53,976 bases of DNA from Oceanospirillum beijerinckii DSM 7166 (lineage in GTDB: Bacteria > Pseudomonadota > Gammaproteobacteria > Pseudomonadales > Halomonadaceae). The notes under the pieces are model-generated. The model saw only the letters and a program-made list of their open reading frames with translations, was not told the DNA's origin and made no database searches. The stretch covers positions 1 to 53,976 of the forward strand of contig NZ_AULT01000046.1 of the NCBI RefSeq assembly GCF_000422425.1, read 5' to 3'. Positions within the stretch are counted from its first letter, which is position 1; each line of letters starts with the position of its first letter. Both the position numbers and the translations under genes were made by a program. Shown here piece after piece: positions 17,102 through 26,011 of this stretch.

Positions 17102-18133
17102 ATGGCACAACAGAACGCACTGAAAAAAGCACTGGCAGGTCTGGCGATGATTGCGGGTGTTACGGCGACATTTAATGTCAATGCTGCGGATGAAGTGAAT
17201 ATCTACTCTGACCGTCAGGCCTTTCTGTTAAAGCCCATTCTGGATGCGTTCACCAAAGAGACGGGTGTTAAGGTTAATATTGTTTATGCCAAGAAGGGCA
17301 TTATTCAACGCCTGAAGAGTGAAGGCCGTAACAGTCCTGCTGATCTGTTGTTAACGTCCAATGTGAGTAATCTGAATCGTGCGGTAGATGCCGGTGTGAC
17401 TCAGGCGGTTAATGACAGCGTGGTCAACGGCAATGTGCCTGCTCAGTACCGTGATCCTAATGGCCACTGGTTTGGTCTGACTACCCGTGCCCGTGTGATC
17501 TACGCTTCCAAAGACCGTGTCAAAGAGGGTGAGGTCACCCGCTATGAGGACCTGGCTGATCCTAAGTTCAAGGGGCGTATCTGTACTCGTCCGGGTGATC
17601 ATACCTACAATATTGCGTTATTGGCGTCGATGATTGCTGAATACGGTGAAGCTGATGCAAAGGCCTGGCTTGAAGGTGTTAAAGCAAACCTGGCACGTAA
17701 ACCACAGGGTAACGACCGTGCTCAGGTTAAAGCCGTTAAAGAAGGTGTATGTGATATTGCCGTGGGCAACAGTTACTACTACGGTAAAATGCTGGAGAAT
17801 GAAGAGCAGCGTGCCTGGGCAGAGTCGGTTAACCTGATCTATCCGAACCAGGCAGATCGCGGTACACACGTGAATATCAGCGGTATGACACTGACCGAAA
17901 GCTCTCCCAATCGTGAGGACGCGATTAAGTTGATGCGCTTCCTGACCGAAAGCACAGCACAGAAAATTTATGCTGAACAGAATTTCGAATACCCTGTGAA
18001 GCCGGGCGTGGAAGCCAGTAAGTTGATCGATCATTGGGGTGAGTTCAAGGCAGATAAAGTATCCCTGGCTGAGGTGGATAAGTACCGTAAGCGTGCTGCC
18101 ATGATGGTGAATGAGGTCGGCTATAACCGTTAA
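17102..18133 (+). CDS. Ferric iron ABC transporter periplasmic binding protein (FbpA/AfuA/FutA family)
   Basis: The 343-residue product has a Sec signal peptide ending near NVNAADEV and then EVNIYSDRQAFLLKPILDAF, the standard start of Fe(III)-binding class II proteins. The segment VGNSYYYGKML carries the paired tyrosines that coordinate ferric iron in FbpA/FutA. It should capture Fe3+ in the periplasm. The frame is open 13 codons further upstream, but the ATG at 17102 has GGAG with 6-base spacing and gives a proper signal peptide. Fur-like boxes lie upstream. The permease gene follows after a terminator hairpin; no ATPase gene is nearby. Confidence 0.92.
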   Translation: MAQQNALKKALAGLAMIAGVTATFNVNAADEVNIYSDRQAFLLKPILDAFTKETGVKVNIVYAKKGIIQRLKSEGRNSPADLLLTSNVSNLNRAVDAGVTQAVNDSVVNGNVPAQYRDPNGHWFGLTTRARVIYASKDRVKEGEVTRYEDLADPKFKGRICTRPGDHTYNIALLASMIAEYGEADAKAWLEGVKANLARKPQGNDRAQVKAVKEGVCDIAVGNSYYYGKMLENEEQRAWAESVNLIYPNQADRGTHVNISGMTLTESSPNREDAIKLMRFLTESTAQKIYAEQNFEYPVKPGVEASKLIDHWGEFKADKVSLAEVDKYRKRAAMMVNEVGYNR

Positions 18134-18208
18134 GAGATCAACTACAAAGTTGATCGGCTTTTGAGTTGAAATATCAATGAAAACAAGGAATTATATTCCT
18201 TAAAAACA

Positions 18209-18231
18209 GGGCAGTTTTTACTGCCCTTTTG
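18209..18231 (+). terminator. Internal terminator/attenuator between binding protein and permease
   Basis: AGGGCAGT pairs with ACTGCCCT over a TTTT loop and runs into four T. Standing between the binding-protein stop and the permease start, it would lower permease transcription relative to the binding protein, a usual arrangement for such transport operons. Confidence 0.8.
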
Positions 18232-18244
18232 CGCGTTTAAGGAT

Positions 18245-19975
18245 ATGGATTTGCAGACACTGCCACAACAAAGCAAACCGGGGTTTTTTAGCCGCATGAT
18301 TATGGCCAAGAAGAGTACAGATTCAGGTGTAAGGCGTTGGCAATGGTCGGTATGGCTGATTGCTGCTGTTGTGCTGTTGCCTGTGTTGTCTGTACTGTGG
18401 TTGTCTGCATTTCCAGATGAGAATATCTGGCCTCATCTGCTTGAAACAGTTTTGCCGGATTATGTTCAGAGTACTCTGTGGCTAATGCTGGGTGTCGGTG
18501 TGCTCTCGACCTGGCTGGGGGTTTCAACAGCCTGGGTGACGACCATGTATGAGTTTCCTGGTCGACGCTACTTTGAGTGGGCGCTATTGCTGCCTTTTGC
18601 CGTGCCTGCCTACGTGATCGCTTACGTTTATACCGATATGCTGGAGTACTCCGGTCAATTGCAGATCTGGTTGCGGGAGGTGTTTGGGTGGCAAAGTGCC
18701 CGGGATTACTGGTTTCCCGAGATCCGTAGCTTGGGCGGTGCGGTGATTATGATGGCGTTGGTGCTCTATCCCTACGTCTTTATGATGGTGCGGGCCACCT
18801 TTATTGAGCAATCTGCTTCCTTGCGTGATGCGGCCCGAACACTTGGCTGTAGTCGTCGTGAGGTGTTTTGGCGTGTGTCTCTGCCCACGGCGCGACCTGC
18901 ACTGGCAGTTGGTCTGGCGTTGGTGCTTATGGAGACTCTGAATGACTTTGGTACGGTGGATTACTTTGCCGTACGTACCCTGACAGCAGGTATCTATGAT
19001 GTCTGGATGAATATGGGCAATATTGGTGGTGCAGCCCAGATCGCCAGTGTGATGATGCTGTTTATTGTTGTACTGATCGGTATGGAGCGTTTCTCCCGCC
19101 GTAAACAGAAGCAGTTCTCCCGTGGTGATCGTTTTAAGCGTTTTAATCGGACTAAGCTTTCAGGTCGTACCGCTTTTGTTTGCTGGTTAATCTGCTTCAT
19201 CCCCCTGGCATTTGGCTTTCTGGTGCCTGTTGGGTTTCTGGCCCGTCATGCGGTGGTATATTTTGATGTTTCCTGGACGCCGGAATTTGTCCAGATGAGT
19301 TGGAATAGCTTCTCTCTATCGGCGATTGCTGCTCTGGGGACGGTTGTGCTGGGGCTGGTATTGGCCTATGGCAAGCGTTTAGTAAAAGTGCCCAGTGTGC
19401 AGCGTGCAGTGGCACTGTCTGGCTTGGGGTATGCGATGCCTGGGGCGGTATTGGCGGTGGGTGTGATTTTGCCATTAGCAGCATTTGATAACAGTATTGA
19501 TCGTCTGTTTGAAAGTTGGTTTGGTATCTCCACCGGTTTGCTATTGAGCGGTACGGTATTTGCCGTGGTGTTTGCCTACATGGTGCGTTTCCTGGCCGTA
19601 TCCTCCGGCAGTATCGAGTCCAGTCTGGAAAAAGTGACGCCGAGTATGGATATGGCTGCGCGCTCTATGGGTTATAGTACCTTGGAGATTCTTTATAAGA
19701 TCCATCTACCGATTATTAAACCGGGGGTGCTGACTGCGGCTCTGGTGGTGTTTGTGGATTGTATGAAGGAGCTGCCTGCGACGCTGGTTCTGCGTCCATT
19801 TAACTTTGATACTCTGGCGACTCATGTCTATCAGTTTGCTTCCGACGAGCTGTTAGAAGAATCGGCACTGTCGGCACTGGTGATTGTGCTGGTGGGTATT
19901 ATTCCGGTAATTTTGTTAAGTCGTTCGATTATTGCGGCGAGGAATGAGAAGAAAGAACCGGCCAGTGCGGAGTAG
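18245..19975 (+). CDS. Ferric iron ABC transporter permease (FbpB/AfuB family)
   Basis: This 576-residue inner membrane protein has two fused binding-protein-dependent permease domains. Each has about six membrane spans and an EAA-type loop: LRDAARTLGCSRREVFWRVSLP in the first half and MAARSMGYSTLEILYKIHLP in the second. The fused double permease is typical of FbpB/AfuB-type ferric iron importers. It is placed 111 bases after the cognate binding protein, with an attenuator between. The ATG at 18245 follows an AAGG site; later ATGs at codons 18 and 20 are possible. The ATP-binding subunit expected as a third gene is missing: the next gene is on the other strand. Confidence 0.92.
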   Translation: MDLQTLPQQSKPGFFSRMIMAKKSTDSGVRRWQWSVWLIAAVVLLPVLSVLWLSAFPDENIWPHLLETVLPDYVQSTLWLMLGVGVLSTWLGVSTAWVTTMYEFPGRRYFEWALLLPFAVPAYVIAYVYTDMLEYSGQLQIWLREVFGWQSARDYWFPEIRSLGGAVIMMALVLYPYVFMMVRATFIEQSASLRDAARTLGCSRREVFWRVSLPTARPALAVGLALVLMETLNDFGTVDYFAVRTLTAGIYDVWMNMGNIGGAAQIASVMMLFIVVLIGMERFSRRKQKQFSRGDRFKRFNRTKLSGRTAFVCWLICFIPLAFGFLVPVGFLARHAVVYFDVSWTPEFVQMSWNSFSLSAIAALGTVVLGLVLAYGKRLVKVPSVQRAVALSGLGYAMPGAVLAVGVILPLAAFDNSIDRLFESWFGISTGLLLSGTVFAVVFAYMVRFLAVSSGSIESSLEKVTPSMDMAARSMGYSTLEILYKIHLPIIKPGVLTAALVVFVDCMKELPATLVLRPFNFDTLATHVYQFASDELLEESALSALVIVLVGIIPVILLSRSIIAARNEKKEPASAE

Positions 19976-19999
19976 TCTTCTCTCTGCTTGATTTATCGC

Positions 20000-20040
20000 A
20001 AGCCTCACTTCGAATAAAGAAGTGAGGCTTGATGCTTTTT
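20000..20040 (+). terminator. Terminator after the iron permease (bidirectional)
   Basis: A perfect 12-bp stem AAGCCTCACTTC/GAAGTGAGGCTT with a 7-base loop is followed by GATGCTTTTT. It sits between convergent genes and could stop transcription from both sides. Confidence 0.85.
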
Positions 20041-20051
20041 AAACTGCGTTT

Positions 20052-20543
20052 TTAATATTGCTGGTCTTCCAGTTGCTGGTGCAGATTCAACATGGCGACC
20101 ACATTGGTTTCGGATTGATAGTTGTCCAGGCCCTGATCTTCCAACCATTGCTGCTTCGTATTCATCCAGGATTCAAAACCGACAGTGTATAACTGTGGGG
20201 CGGGTTCGATGCGGAAAGACGGTTCGATCTCATAGGCTGAGAACAGCATCTCAAGCCAGTGTTCATCTTCACCCAGAGCATCGTTGTAAACCACATCCTG
20301 ATCAATATCACCTTGCATCTCACGAATCACTTCCAATGCGCTAACGCCGTGCATCATCAGATCGCCCAGGTTAACCCGTTCATCATCAAACAGATGGCTG
20401 TTGCTGTTGAGCCAGTGATCTTCCGGGGTGATCAGTGTGGTTTTTACCTGGCCATCAGGCAGTGACCAGCATACGGCAATAGGGAAACCGTCTTCGTCAG
20501 GGCTGCTGCACTCAAAGTCGATAAAAATCGGATACTGGGTCAT
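20052..20543 (-). CDS. DnaQ-like exonuclease-fold hypothetical protein
   Basis: The 163-residue protein opens with MTQYPIFIDFECSSPDEDGFP, where D9 and E11 sit in the D-x-E arrangement of the first motif of DEDD 3'-5' exonucleases. It continues with FPIAVCWSLPDG, a typical second strand. A region VVYNDALGEDEHWLEML could supply a second acidic motif, but the third motif (H/Y-x3-D) is not clear, so activity is uncertain. It overlaps the tatD gene by 32 bases, implying translational coupling to another nuclease-type hydrolase. The ATG at 20543 has an AGAGAAAG site upstream. Substrate unknown; function is inferred only from fold. Confidence 0.6.
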   Translation of the reverse strand: MTQYPIFIDFECSSPDEDGFPIAVCWSLPDGQVKTTLITPEDHWLNSNSHLFDDERVNLGDLMMHGVSALEVIREMQGDIDQDVVYNDALGEDEHWLEMLFSAYEIEPSFRIEPAPQLYTVGFESWMNTKQQWLEDQGLDNYQSETNVVAMLNLHQQLEDQQY

Positions 20544-21426
20544 GTTCTTTCTCTTGTGGATGTTCTACAGAGGGTAGGTTGAAAAATGTGCGGGCGTTAT
20601 CGCCGGTTTTGATCGCTAATGCAAGTTCATTGATCGCAACACCGTCTTTTTCTAGAGTGTGTTGCTGATAGCTCTGGGTGATCTGATGCAGCACCCAAGG
20701 CAGAAAGGCCGGGCGATTGCTTCTGTCTTTCGGCTTTTTCACCATATTACGTGGAAGTAAATAAGGTGAGTCAGTTTCGATCATCAAACGATCCAGGGGT
20801 ATATTGTGTACCAGCTGTTGCAGCTCAATGCCCCGGCGTTCATCGCATACCCATCCGGTAATACCGATATAAAGGTCCAGGTCCAGATAACCAAATAGTG
20901 ATTTCTGGTCTCCGGTAAAGCAGTGGATCACTGCATTGCTGAGTTGGTCACGATAGCTTTTCAGTATTTCAAACTGGCGGGTAAAGGCATCGCGCTCATG
21001 GAGAAACATAGGTTTTCCGGTTTCTATTGCCAGTTCGATCTGGGCTTCAAAGGCAGCAATCTGTTGCTCCGGGGTGGAGAAGTTACGATTAAAGTCCAGG
21101 CCGGTTTCACCAATAGCGACACAAGCGGCTTCTTTGCTCAGATCCTTTAACGTGGCACTGGTGGTATTGTCATAACTACTGGCGTCGTGAGGGTGGACTC
21201 CAGCGGTAAAGTAAAGTTGCTCTGGATATTGTTGACACAGTTTAAATGCCGCTTCGGACTCAGCCACGGAGGTGCCTGTTACGATAAGCGTTTTTACTCC
21301 GGCTTCCAGAGACTGCTCAATAATCTCATCATGTTTACCATCAAACCGGCTATTGGTCAGGTTAACACCGATATCAACCAGAGGTGCTGGGGAGATTAAC
21401 AGGTTATTTGTGCTAGTTTCGCTCAT
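20512..21426 (-). CDS. tatD: TatD family metal-dependent DNase
   Basis: The 304-residue protein matches E. coli TatD closely. It has DIGVNLTNSRF at the N-terminus, TAGVHPHDASSYD, AIGETGLDFNRNFSTPEQQ, the metal/catalytic HERDA, VIHCFTGD, YIGITGWVCDERRG and IETDSPYLLPR. TatD enzymes are TIM-barrel metal-dependent hydrolases with 3'-5' DNase/RNase activity linked to DNA repair and RNA turnover; they act in the cytosol. It is ~40 residues longer than the E. coli protein, with short extra segments at both ends. It is first in a two-gene unit with the exonuclease-like gene, overlapping by 32 bases, and divergent from cheV. Confidence 0.93.
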   Translation of the reverse strand: MSETSTNNLLISPAPLVDIGVNLTNSRFDGKHDEIIEQSLEAGVKTLIVTGTSVAESEAAFKLCQQYPEQLYFTAGVHPHDASSYDNTTSATLKDLSKEAACVAIGETGLDFNRNFSTPEQQIAAFEAQIELAIETGKPMFLHERDAFTRQFEILKSYRDQLSNAVIHCFTGDQKSLFGYLDLDLYIGITGWVCDERRGIELQQLVHNIPLDRLMIETDSPYLLPRNMVKKPKDRSNRPAFLPWVLHQITQSYQQHTLEKDGVAINELALAIKTGDNARTFFNLPSVEHPQEKEHDPVSDFYRL

Positions 21427-21539
21427 TTGTAGAGGAATCCTGATAGCAAAAGAGTGTAAATTTAACTACTATTGTGTACTCGAATGAAGGTAATCGGCAA
21501 CGAGAACCCTTTAAGACAACGTATAGAGTGGAGCGGCCC

Positions 21540-22493
21540 ATGGCAGGGGTATTAGATAGCGTAGATTCCAGAACCCAGTTAGTGGGTGAAAACCGACTTG
21601 AGTTACTGATGTTCCGTCTGTTGACTGGTCAGTTATTTGCCATCAACGTATTTAAAATCCAGGAAGTGATGCGTTTGCCTTCACTGTCCAATCTGCCTCA
21701 CCACCACCCTCATGTTGTGGGCGTGACTCACCTTCGTGGTCAAACTGTTACCGTAATTAATCTGAGTCAGGCGATTGGCATGCCTGCACTGAAGCCTACG
21801 GAAGACAGCAACCTGATTGTAACCGAATATAACAACTCAATTCGGGCATTTTTGGTCGGCGGTGTTGATCGCATTATCAATATGAACTGGGATGAAATAA
21901 TGCCGCCCCCCAGAACGACAGGTCGCTCGCACTACTTAACGGCAATTACCCGGGTTAATGAGCAGATTGTTGAAATTATTGATGTTGAAAAAGTCTTGGC
22001 AGAAATTTCGCCATACCTGATTGACGTGGATACTAATAGTCTGGATGAAGATCTGCGTAACGCGGCCAATGGTATGGAAATCCTGATGGTGGATGACTCC
22101 TCTACGGCGCGTGCTCAGGTTCAGGATACGGTCGGCCAGTTGGGAATCAAGATCCATGAGGCCTGTGATGGTAAAGAAGGTCTGGATAAGTTACGTGAAT
22201 GGGCTGATGCCAACGAAGATGTGCCGAATAAACTGCTGATGATGATTACGGATGCAGAGATGCCAGAGATGGATGGTTATCGCCTGACCCGTGAGATTCG
22301 TGAAGATCCGCGTTTGAAGGATATGTTTATCGTACTGCACACCTCCTTGAGCGGTAGCTTTAACAAGGCAATGGTTCAGAAAGTGGGTTGTGATGACTTT
22401 CTGTCTAAGTTCCAGCCTCATCAGCTGATAGATATCGTGCTGAAGCGAGTAGCCAGTGTAAAGGGCTTACCGCTGCCAGAAAACCTGAGTTGA
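21540..22493 (+). CDS. cheV: Chemotaxis coupling protein CheV
   Basis: The 317-residue protein joins a CheW domain (residues ~15-165, with FAINVFKIQEVMRLP and VVGVTHLRGQTVTVINL) to a C-terminal receiver domain (from ~185) with ILMVDDSSTAR and the phosphoacceptor aspartate in MITDAEMPEMDG. CheV couples chemoreceptors to CheA and adapts signalling when phosphorylated. The frame extends 22 codons upstream, but ATG 21540 has GGAG with a 7-base spacer and gives the family N-terminus MAGVLDSV. It is monocistronic, closed by a strong terminator. Other chemotaxis genes in the window are an MCP and a REC-CheC-like protein. Confidence 0.94.
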   Translation: MAGVLDSVDSRTQLVGENRLELLMFRLLTGQLFAINVFKIQEVMRLPSLSNLPHHHPHVVGVTHLRGQTVTVINLSQAIGMPALKPTEDSNLIVTEYNNSIRAFLVGGVDRIINMNWDEIMPPPRTTGRSHYLTAITRVNEQIVEIIDVEKVLAEISPYLIDVDTNSLDEDLRNAANGMEILMVDDSSTARAQVQDTVGQLGIKIHEACDGKEGLDKLREWADANEDVPNKLLMMITDAEMPEMDGYRLTREIREDPRLKDMFIVLHTSLSGSFNKAMVQKVGCDDFLSKFQPHQLIDIVLKRVASVKGLPLPENLS

Positions 22494-22531
22494 TATAGCT
22501 CGGCTGTGAGCCGATAGGTTAATCCAATGAT

Positions 22532-22561
22532 GCAAAGAACCCGCTACGGCGGGTTCTTTGC
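22532..22561 (+). terminator. Terminator after cheV
   Basis: A perfect 13-bp stem (GCAAAGAACCCGC with its complement) closes a TACG tetraloop. It is symmetric enough to work in both directions between cheV and the convergent lipoprotein gene. Confidence 0.8.
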
Positions 22562-22673
22562 CATGAGTACTTATCGCGTGTCAAGATTATGGATGGATGG
22601 AGAGAGGCAAAGACGAGCAGATAAAACGTTTTCCTGGCGGGGCTCGATACTCTAATCCGTTTACAGCACTGGC

Positions 22674-23180
22674 TTAATCCGTTTGCAGGGGGACTTTGTT
22701 TTCGTTATTTGCGACAGGTTTAGCCATAATAAAGTTGAACTGCTGCCGAATCTCTTCCAGTCGACTGCGGTTTTTACCCAGGTCATAAAAGCCAAGCCGT
22801 GACTCTGAGCGAAGTTCAATTATGCCAGGGATCTGGAAATAGAACTCCACATCATCAATAAAACCCAGTATAGGTGAACGAAAGTCTGCCCGGATGTAGT
22901 GTGCGTGTTCCATCTCTACTACAATGGCATCTTTTCGCTGCTTGATAAGCTCCAGCAGTTGTTCATAAGCAAAGCTTTGCTCTGCTTTATAAGTTAAGGG
23001 TGCGATACGTTTAGTCTTTGGCGTATCAGGGTGAGAGGCTACACAGTTGGGTGTACTGGGGCAGGGGTGCAGGCGATTATTTTGTACACCCAGTGTGGGC
23101 AGCTCAGCCAGGCAACCGGTTAGAATCAGTAGGCTGCTGACAGAGATAAGTCCTTTTATATATCGCCTTAAGTGGTTCAT
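22674..23180 (-). CDS. DUF1499 family lipoprotein
   Basis: The 168-residue product has a lipoprotein signal, LISVSSLLILTGCLAELP, with the lipobox cysteine at about residue 23. It is followed by the DUF1499 pattern: CPSTPNCVASHPDTP with two cysteines, a RADFRSPILGFIDDVEFYF strand pair, and ELRSESRLGFYDLGKNRSRLEEIRQQF at the end. DUF1499 proteins are of unknown function and are usually secreted or lipid-anchored in proteobacteria. The start ATG at 23180 fits the signal peptide. It is a single gene, convergent with cheV and divergent from uup. Confidence 0.88.
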   Translation of the reverse strand: MNHLRRYIKGLISVSSLLILTGCLAELPTLGVQNNRLHPCPSTPNCVASHPDTPKTKRIAPLTYKAEQSFAYEQLLELIKQRKDAIVVEMEHAHYIRADFRSPILGFIDDVEFYFQIPGIIELRSESRLGFYDLGKNRSRLEEIRQQFNFIMAKPVANNENKVPLQTD

Positions 23181-23385
23181 TGTACTGGCCTGTCGTGAGT
23201 AATTCTGCGGGTCCGGTTTATAGAATAATGGGGCTGTATTTTCTCTATCGGGTGAAGCCGTGGTTTTCTTTTTAATTATGGTTGAGTCCAGAAGACTTAA
23301 GTTAGCAAGTTTTACGGGTGGTACTCAATACATATCACTGATGTGGTATGAAAAAAATTGATCAGTTTTTTGTAACGGAAATATC

Positions 23386-25335
23386 ATGTCGTTAGTTAGG
23401 TTAGAAAAAGTCAGTATCGCATTCGGACATCATGCGTTACTGGATGAGGCTTCTCTGGTTATTGAGAAAGGGGAGCGGATCTGTATTGTCGGCCGTAATG
23501 GGGCTGGTAAGTCCACTATGTTAAAGCTGGTTTCTGGTGAACAGACGGTTGATTCCGGTAACCTGTGGTTACAGCAGGGGCTGAAAATTGGTCAGTTGGC
23601 TCAGGACCTGCCTGACGCAGTTGATGAGACGGTATTTGATATCGTTGCTGGTGGTTTGCCGGGTATTGGTGATTTGATCACTCAATATCACCATTTGGCG
23701 ATGTCCATTGAGAGTGATGCAGATCTGAAAAAGCTGGAACGTCTGCAGCATGAACTGGAAAGCAAAGATGGTTGGGCGCTGACGCAACGGGTTGAATCTA
23801 TTATCAGTCGCCTGAATCTGCCTGCGGATACGCCGATGAAGTCTCTGTCCGGTGGTTGGCGTCGTCGTGTGGCTTTGGCCCGTGCATTGGTATCTGAGCC
23901 TGACCTGTTGCTATTGGATGAGCCTACCAACCACTTGGATATCGAAACGATCGCCTGGCTGGAGCAACAAGTCAGTGATTTCCGTGGAGCTGTGTTGTTT
24001 ATTACTCACGACCGGGCTTTCCTGCAGAAATTGGCCACACGTATAGTTGAATTGGATCGTGGTCAGCTAACGGTTTGGGAAGGAGATTATCCAAGCTTCC
24101 TGGAAAACAAGCAGCACCTGTTGGAAGTGGAAGAGAAGCAAAACGCGGAGTTTGATAAAAAACTGGCCCAGGAAGAAACCTGGATTCGCCAGGGGATTAA
24201 AGCTCGCCGGACCCGTAATGAAGGTCGTGTTCGAGCCCTGCAGGCGCTTCGCAAAGAGCGTTCACAGCGGCGTGAGCGTCAGGGGACCGCCAGTATCATT
24301 GTGGATAAGGCTGAGTCCTCCGGTAAGCTGGTTGCCGAGCTGGATAATGTTAGTTATAGCTGGGGTGATAAACCGATTATCCGTAACCTGAGTACTCAGG
24401 TGATGCGTGGTGACCGTATTGGTCTGCTTGGTCGTAACGGTGCCGGCAAGAGTACGTTGTTAAAGCTGCTGCTGGGTCAGCTGGAGCCATCCTCCGGTGA
24501 GCTGAAGATGGGGTCTAAGCTGGAGGTGGCCTACTTCGATCAGTTGCGTAATCAGTTAAATCCAGAGCGTACGGTGATGGATAACGTCGCTGAAGGTCAG
24601 ACCAGCATCACCATTGGTGGTCGCGACAAACATATTATGAGCTACCTGGGTGATTTCCTGTTTACCCCAGAGCGGGCTCGTACGCCGGTTAAGGCGCTGT
24701 CGGGTGGTGAGTGTAACCGCCTGCTGTTAGCCAAGCTGTTTACCAAACCAGCCAACATGCTGGTGTTGGATGAGCCGACCAACGATCTGGATGTAGAAAC
24801 CCTGGAGCTGCTGGAAGAGCTGCTGGCCAGTTTTGATGGTACGGTCTTGCTGGTGAGTCACGACCGGGCCTTTATGGACAATGTAGTGACCAGCGTTTTT
24901 GCTTTTGAAGGCGATGGCCAGGTAAAAGAGTACGTTGGTGGTTATACCGACTGGGTGCGTCAGGGGGGCAAGTTCCCAGCGGAGCTGGCAGGTGGCGATG
25001 CCGGTCAGGCTGGTAAAGTGTCTAAAAAAGAGAAGGCAGCGGAGGCAACCACTGATAAAAGTACAGAAGCTGTGCCGCCTGCTGGACAGAAAACTCCACC
25101 TAAGAAAAAACTGAGCTACAAGCTACAACGTGAGCTTGATCTGCTACCAGCAGAGATAGAGCGCCTGGAAACTGAGCTGGAAGCGTTGCACGAGATGACT
25201 GCGGACAATAATTTCTATCAGCAGGACCAAGCTAAGGTTGCTGAGGCGCTGGACAAGTTACAGGAAACGGAAGCCGAGCTGGAAGTTGCAATGGATCGTT
25301 GGGTCGAGCTGGAAGCTATGCAGGAAGGTGAGTAG
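23386..25335 (+). CDS. uup: ABC-F family ATPase Uup
   Basis: This 649-residue protein has two ABC ATPase domains. The first has Walker A GRNGAGKST near residue 37, signature SLSGGWRRRVALARAL and Walker B LLLLDEPTNHLD. The second has GRNGAGKST near 352, signature ALSGGECNRLLLAKL and LVLDEPTNDLD. The inter-domain linker and a C-terminal coiled coil (residues ~575-649) match Uup, which binds branched DNA and the ribosome. No membrane segments, as expected for ABC-F. Length is close to E. coli Uup (635). The start is preceded by a weak GGA site. Single gene with a hairpin downstream. Confidence 0.92.
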   Translation: MSLVRLEKVSIAFGHHALLDEASLVIEKGERICIVGRNGAGKSTMLKLVSGEQTVDSGNLWLQQGLKIGQLAQDLPDAVDETVFDIVAGGLPGIGDLITQYHHLAMSIESDADLKKLERLQHELESKDGWALTQRVESIISRLNLPADTPMKSLSGGWRRRVALARALVSEPDLLLLDEPTNHLDIETIAWLEQQVSDFRGAVLFITHDRAFLQKLATRIVELDRGQLTVWEGDYPSFLENKQHLLEVEEKQNAEFDKKLAQEETWIRQGIKARRTRNEGRVRALQALRKERSQRRERQGTASIIVDKAESSGKLVAELDNVSYSWGDKPIIRNLSTQVMRGDRIGLLGRNGAGKSTLLKLLLGQLEPSSGELKMGSKLEVAYFDQLRNQLNPERTVMDNVAEGQTSITIGGRDKHIMSYLGDFLFTPERARTPVKALSGGECNRLLLAKLFTKPANMLVLDEPTNDLDVETLELLEELLASFDGTVLLVSHDRAFMDNVVTSVFAFEGDGQVKEYVGGYTDWVRQGGKFPAELAGGDAGQAGKVSKKEKAAEATTDKSTEAVPPAGQKTPPKKKLSYKLQRELDLLPAEIERLETELEALHEMTADNNFYQQDQAKVAEALDKLQETEAELEVAMDRWVELEAMQEGE

Positions 25336-25369
25336 AGCAGTGGAGCAGCGATAACAAACGGTATCAATT

Positions 25370-25401
25370 ATCAGGCGAGCTACTGCCATAGCCCGCCTGA
25401 T
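25370..25401 (+). terminator. Hairpin after uup
   Basis: ATCAGGCGAGC pairs with GCCCGCCTGAT with one mismatch over a 10-base loop, 35 bases past the stop; an AT-rich stretch follows. A plausible intrinsic terminator. Confidence 0.55.
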
Positions 25402-25469
25402 TATATTTCGTACTTTGCAATATTTCTGGCTATTGTATTAATAGTCAGAAGTGTTGAAAAAGGGTAAAA

Positions 25470-25916
25470 CTACTTCTCCTTATCCTTTTGAATACGCACA
25501 GCCAGCACATCACATTTAGCGCCATGCAGTACACCGGTAGAGGTCGAACCCAGTAGTAGTGATAAGCCGTGGCGGCCATGGCTACCGACCACTATTAGAT
25601 CGGCATCCTGCTCTTTGGCAATACGATGAATTTCACTATCCGGCACGCCAACAATAACGTGCTGGCAATTATCGGGAATATTCAGTGGACCTCCCAGTTC
25701 TGCGATCTTTTTGCGTGCGTGTTGGTCCAGTTGTTCCTGAATACTGGTCAGATCCATGGGAATATCACCGCCATAGGCAAAGCCTAAAGGCTCCAGGGCG
25801 TGAACCAGACTTACTTTAGCGTTGTTGCGCTGTGCGATAGCGAAACCTTTCTCAATCACCTGATGGGATTCTTCGGTCAGATCCACAGCAATTAATACAT
25901 GCTTATATTGGCTCAT
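25470..25916 (-). CDS. Universal stress protein, UspA family
   Basis: The 148-residue protein begins MSQYKHVLIAVDLTEES, the first strand of UspA-type alpha/beta folds, and carries the ATP-binding pattern GSHGRHGLSLLLGSTSTGVL near the C-terminus (G-x2-G-x9-G-S). It is thus probably the nucleotide-binding sort. Universal stress proteins help survival in growth arrest and stress. The frame is open 25 codons upstream, but the ATG at 25916 has AGAGGA 9 bases before it and yields the standard N-terminus. It is divergent from the small membrane protein gene at 26012. Confidence 0.92.
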   Translation of the reverse strand: MSQYKHVLIAVDLTEESHQVIEKGFAIAQRNNAKVSLVHALEPLGFAYGGDIPMDLTSIQEQLDQHARKKIAELGGPLNIPDNCQHVIVGVPDSEIHRIAKEQDADLIVVGSHGRHGLSLLLGSTSTGVLHGAKCDVLAVRIQKDKEK

Positions 25917-26011
25917 AATCCAGTCCTCTTTGTAAAAAATCCATATCTGACTGTACTTTATCTCTTCTCTATCGATTAGTATAGACGGCAATTTTTTTAG
26001 GAATTTTGACT

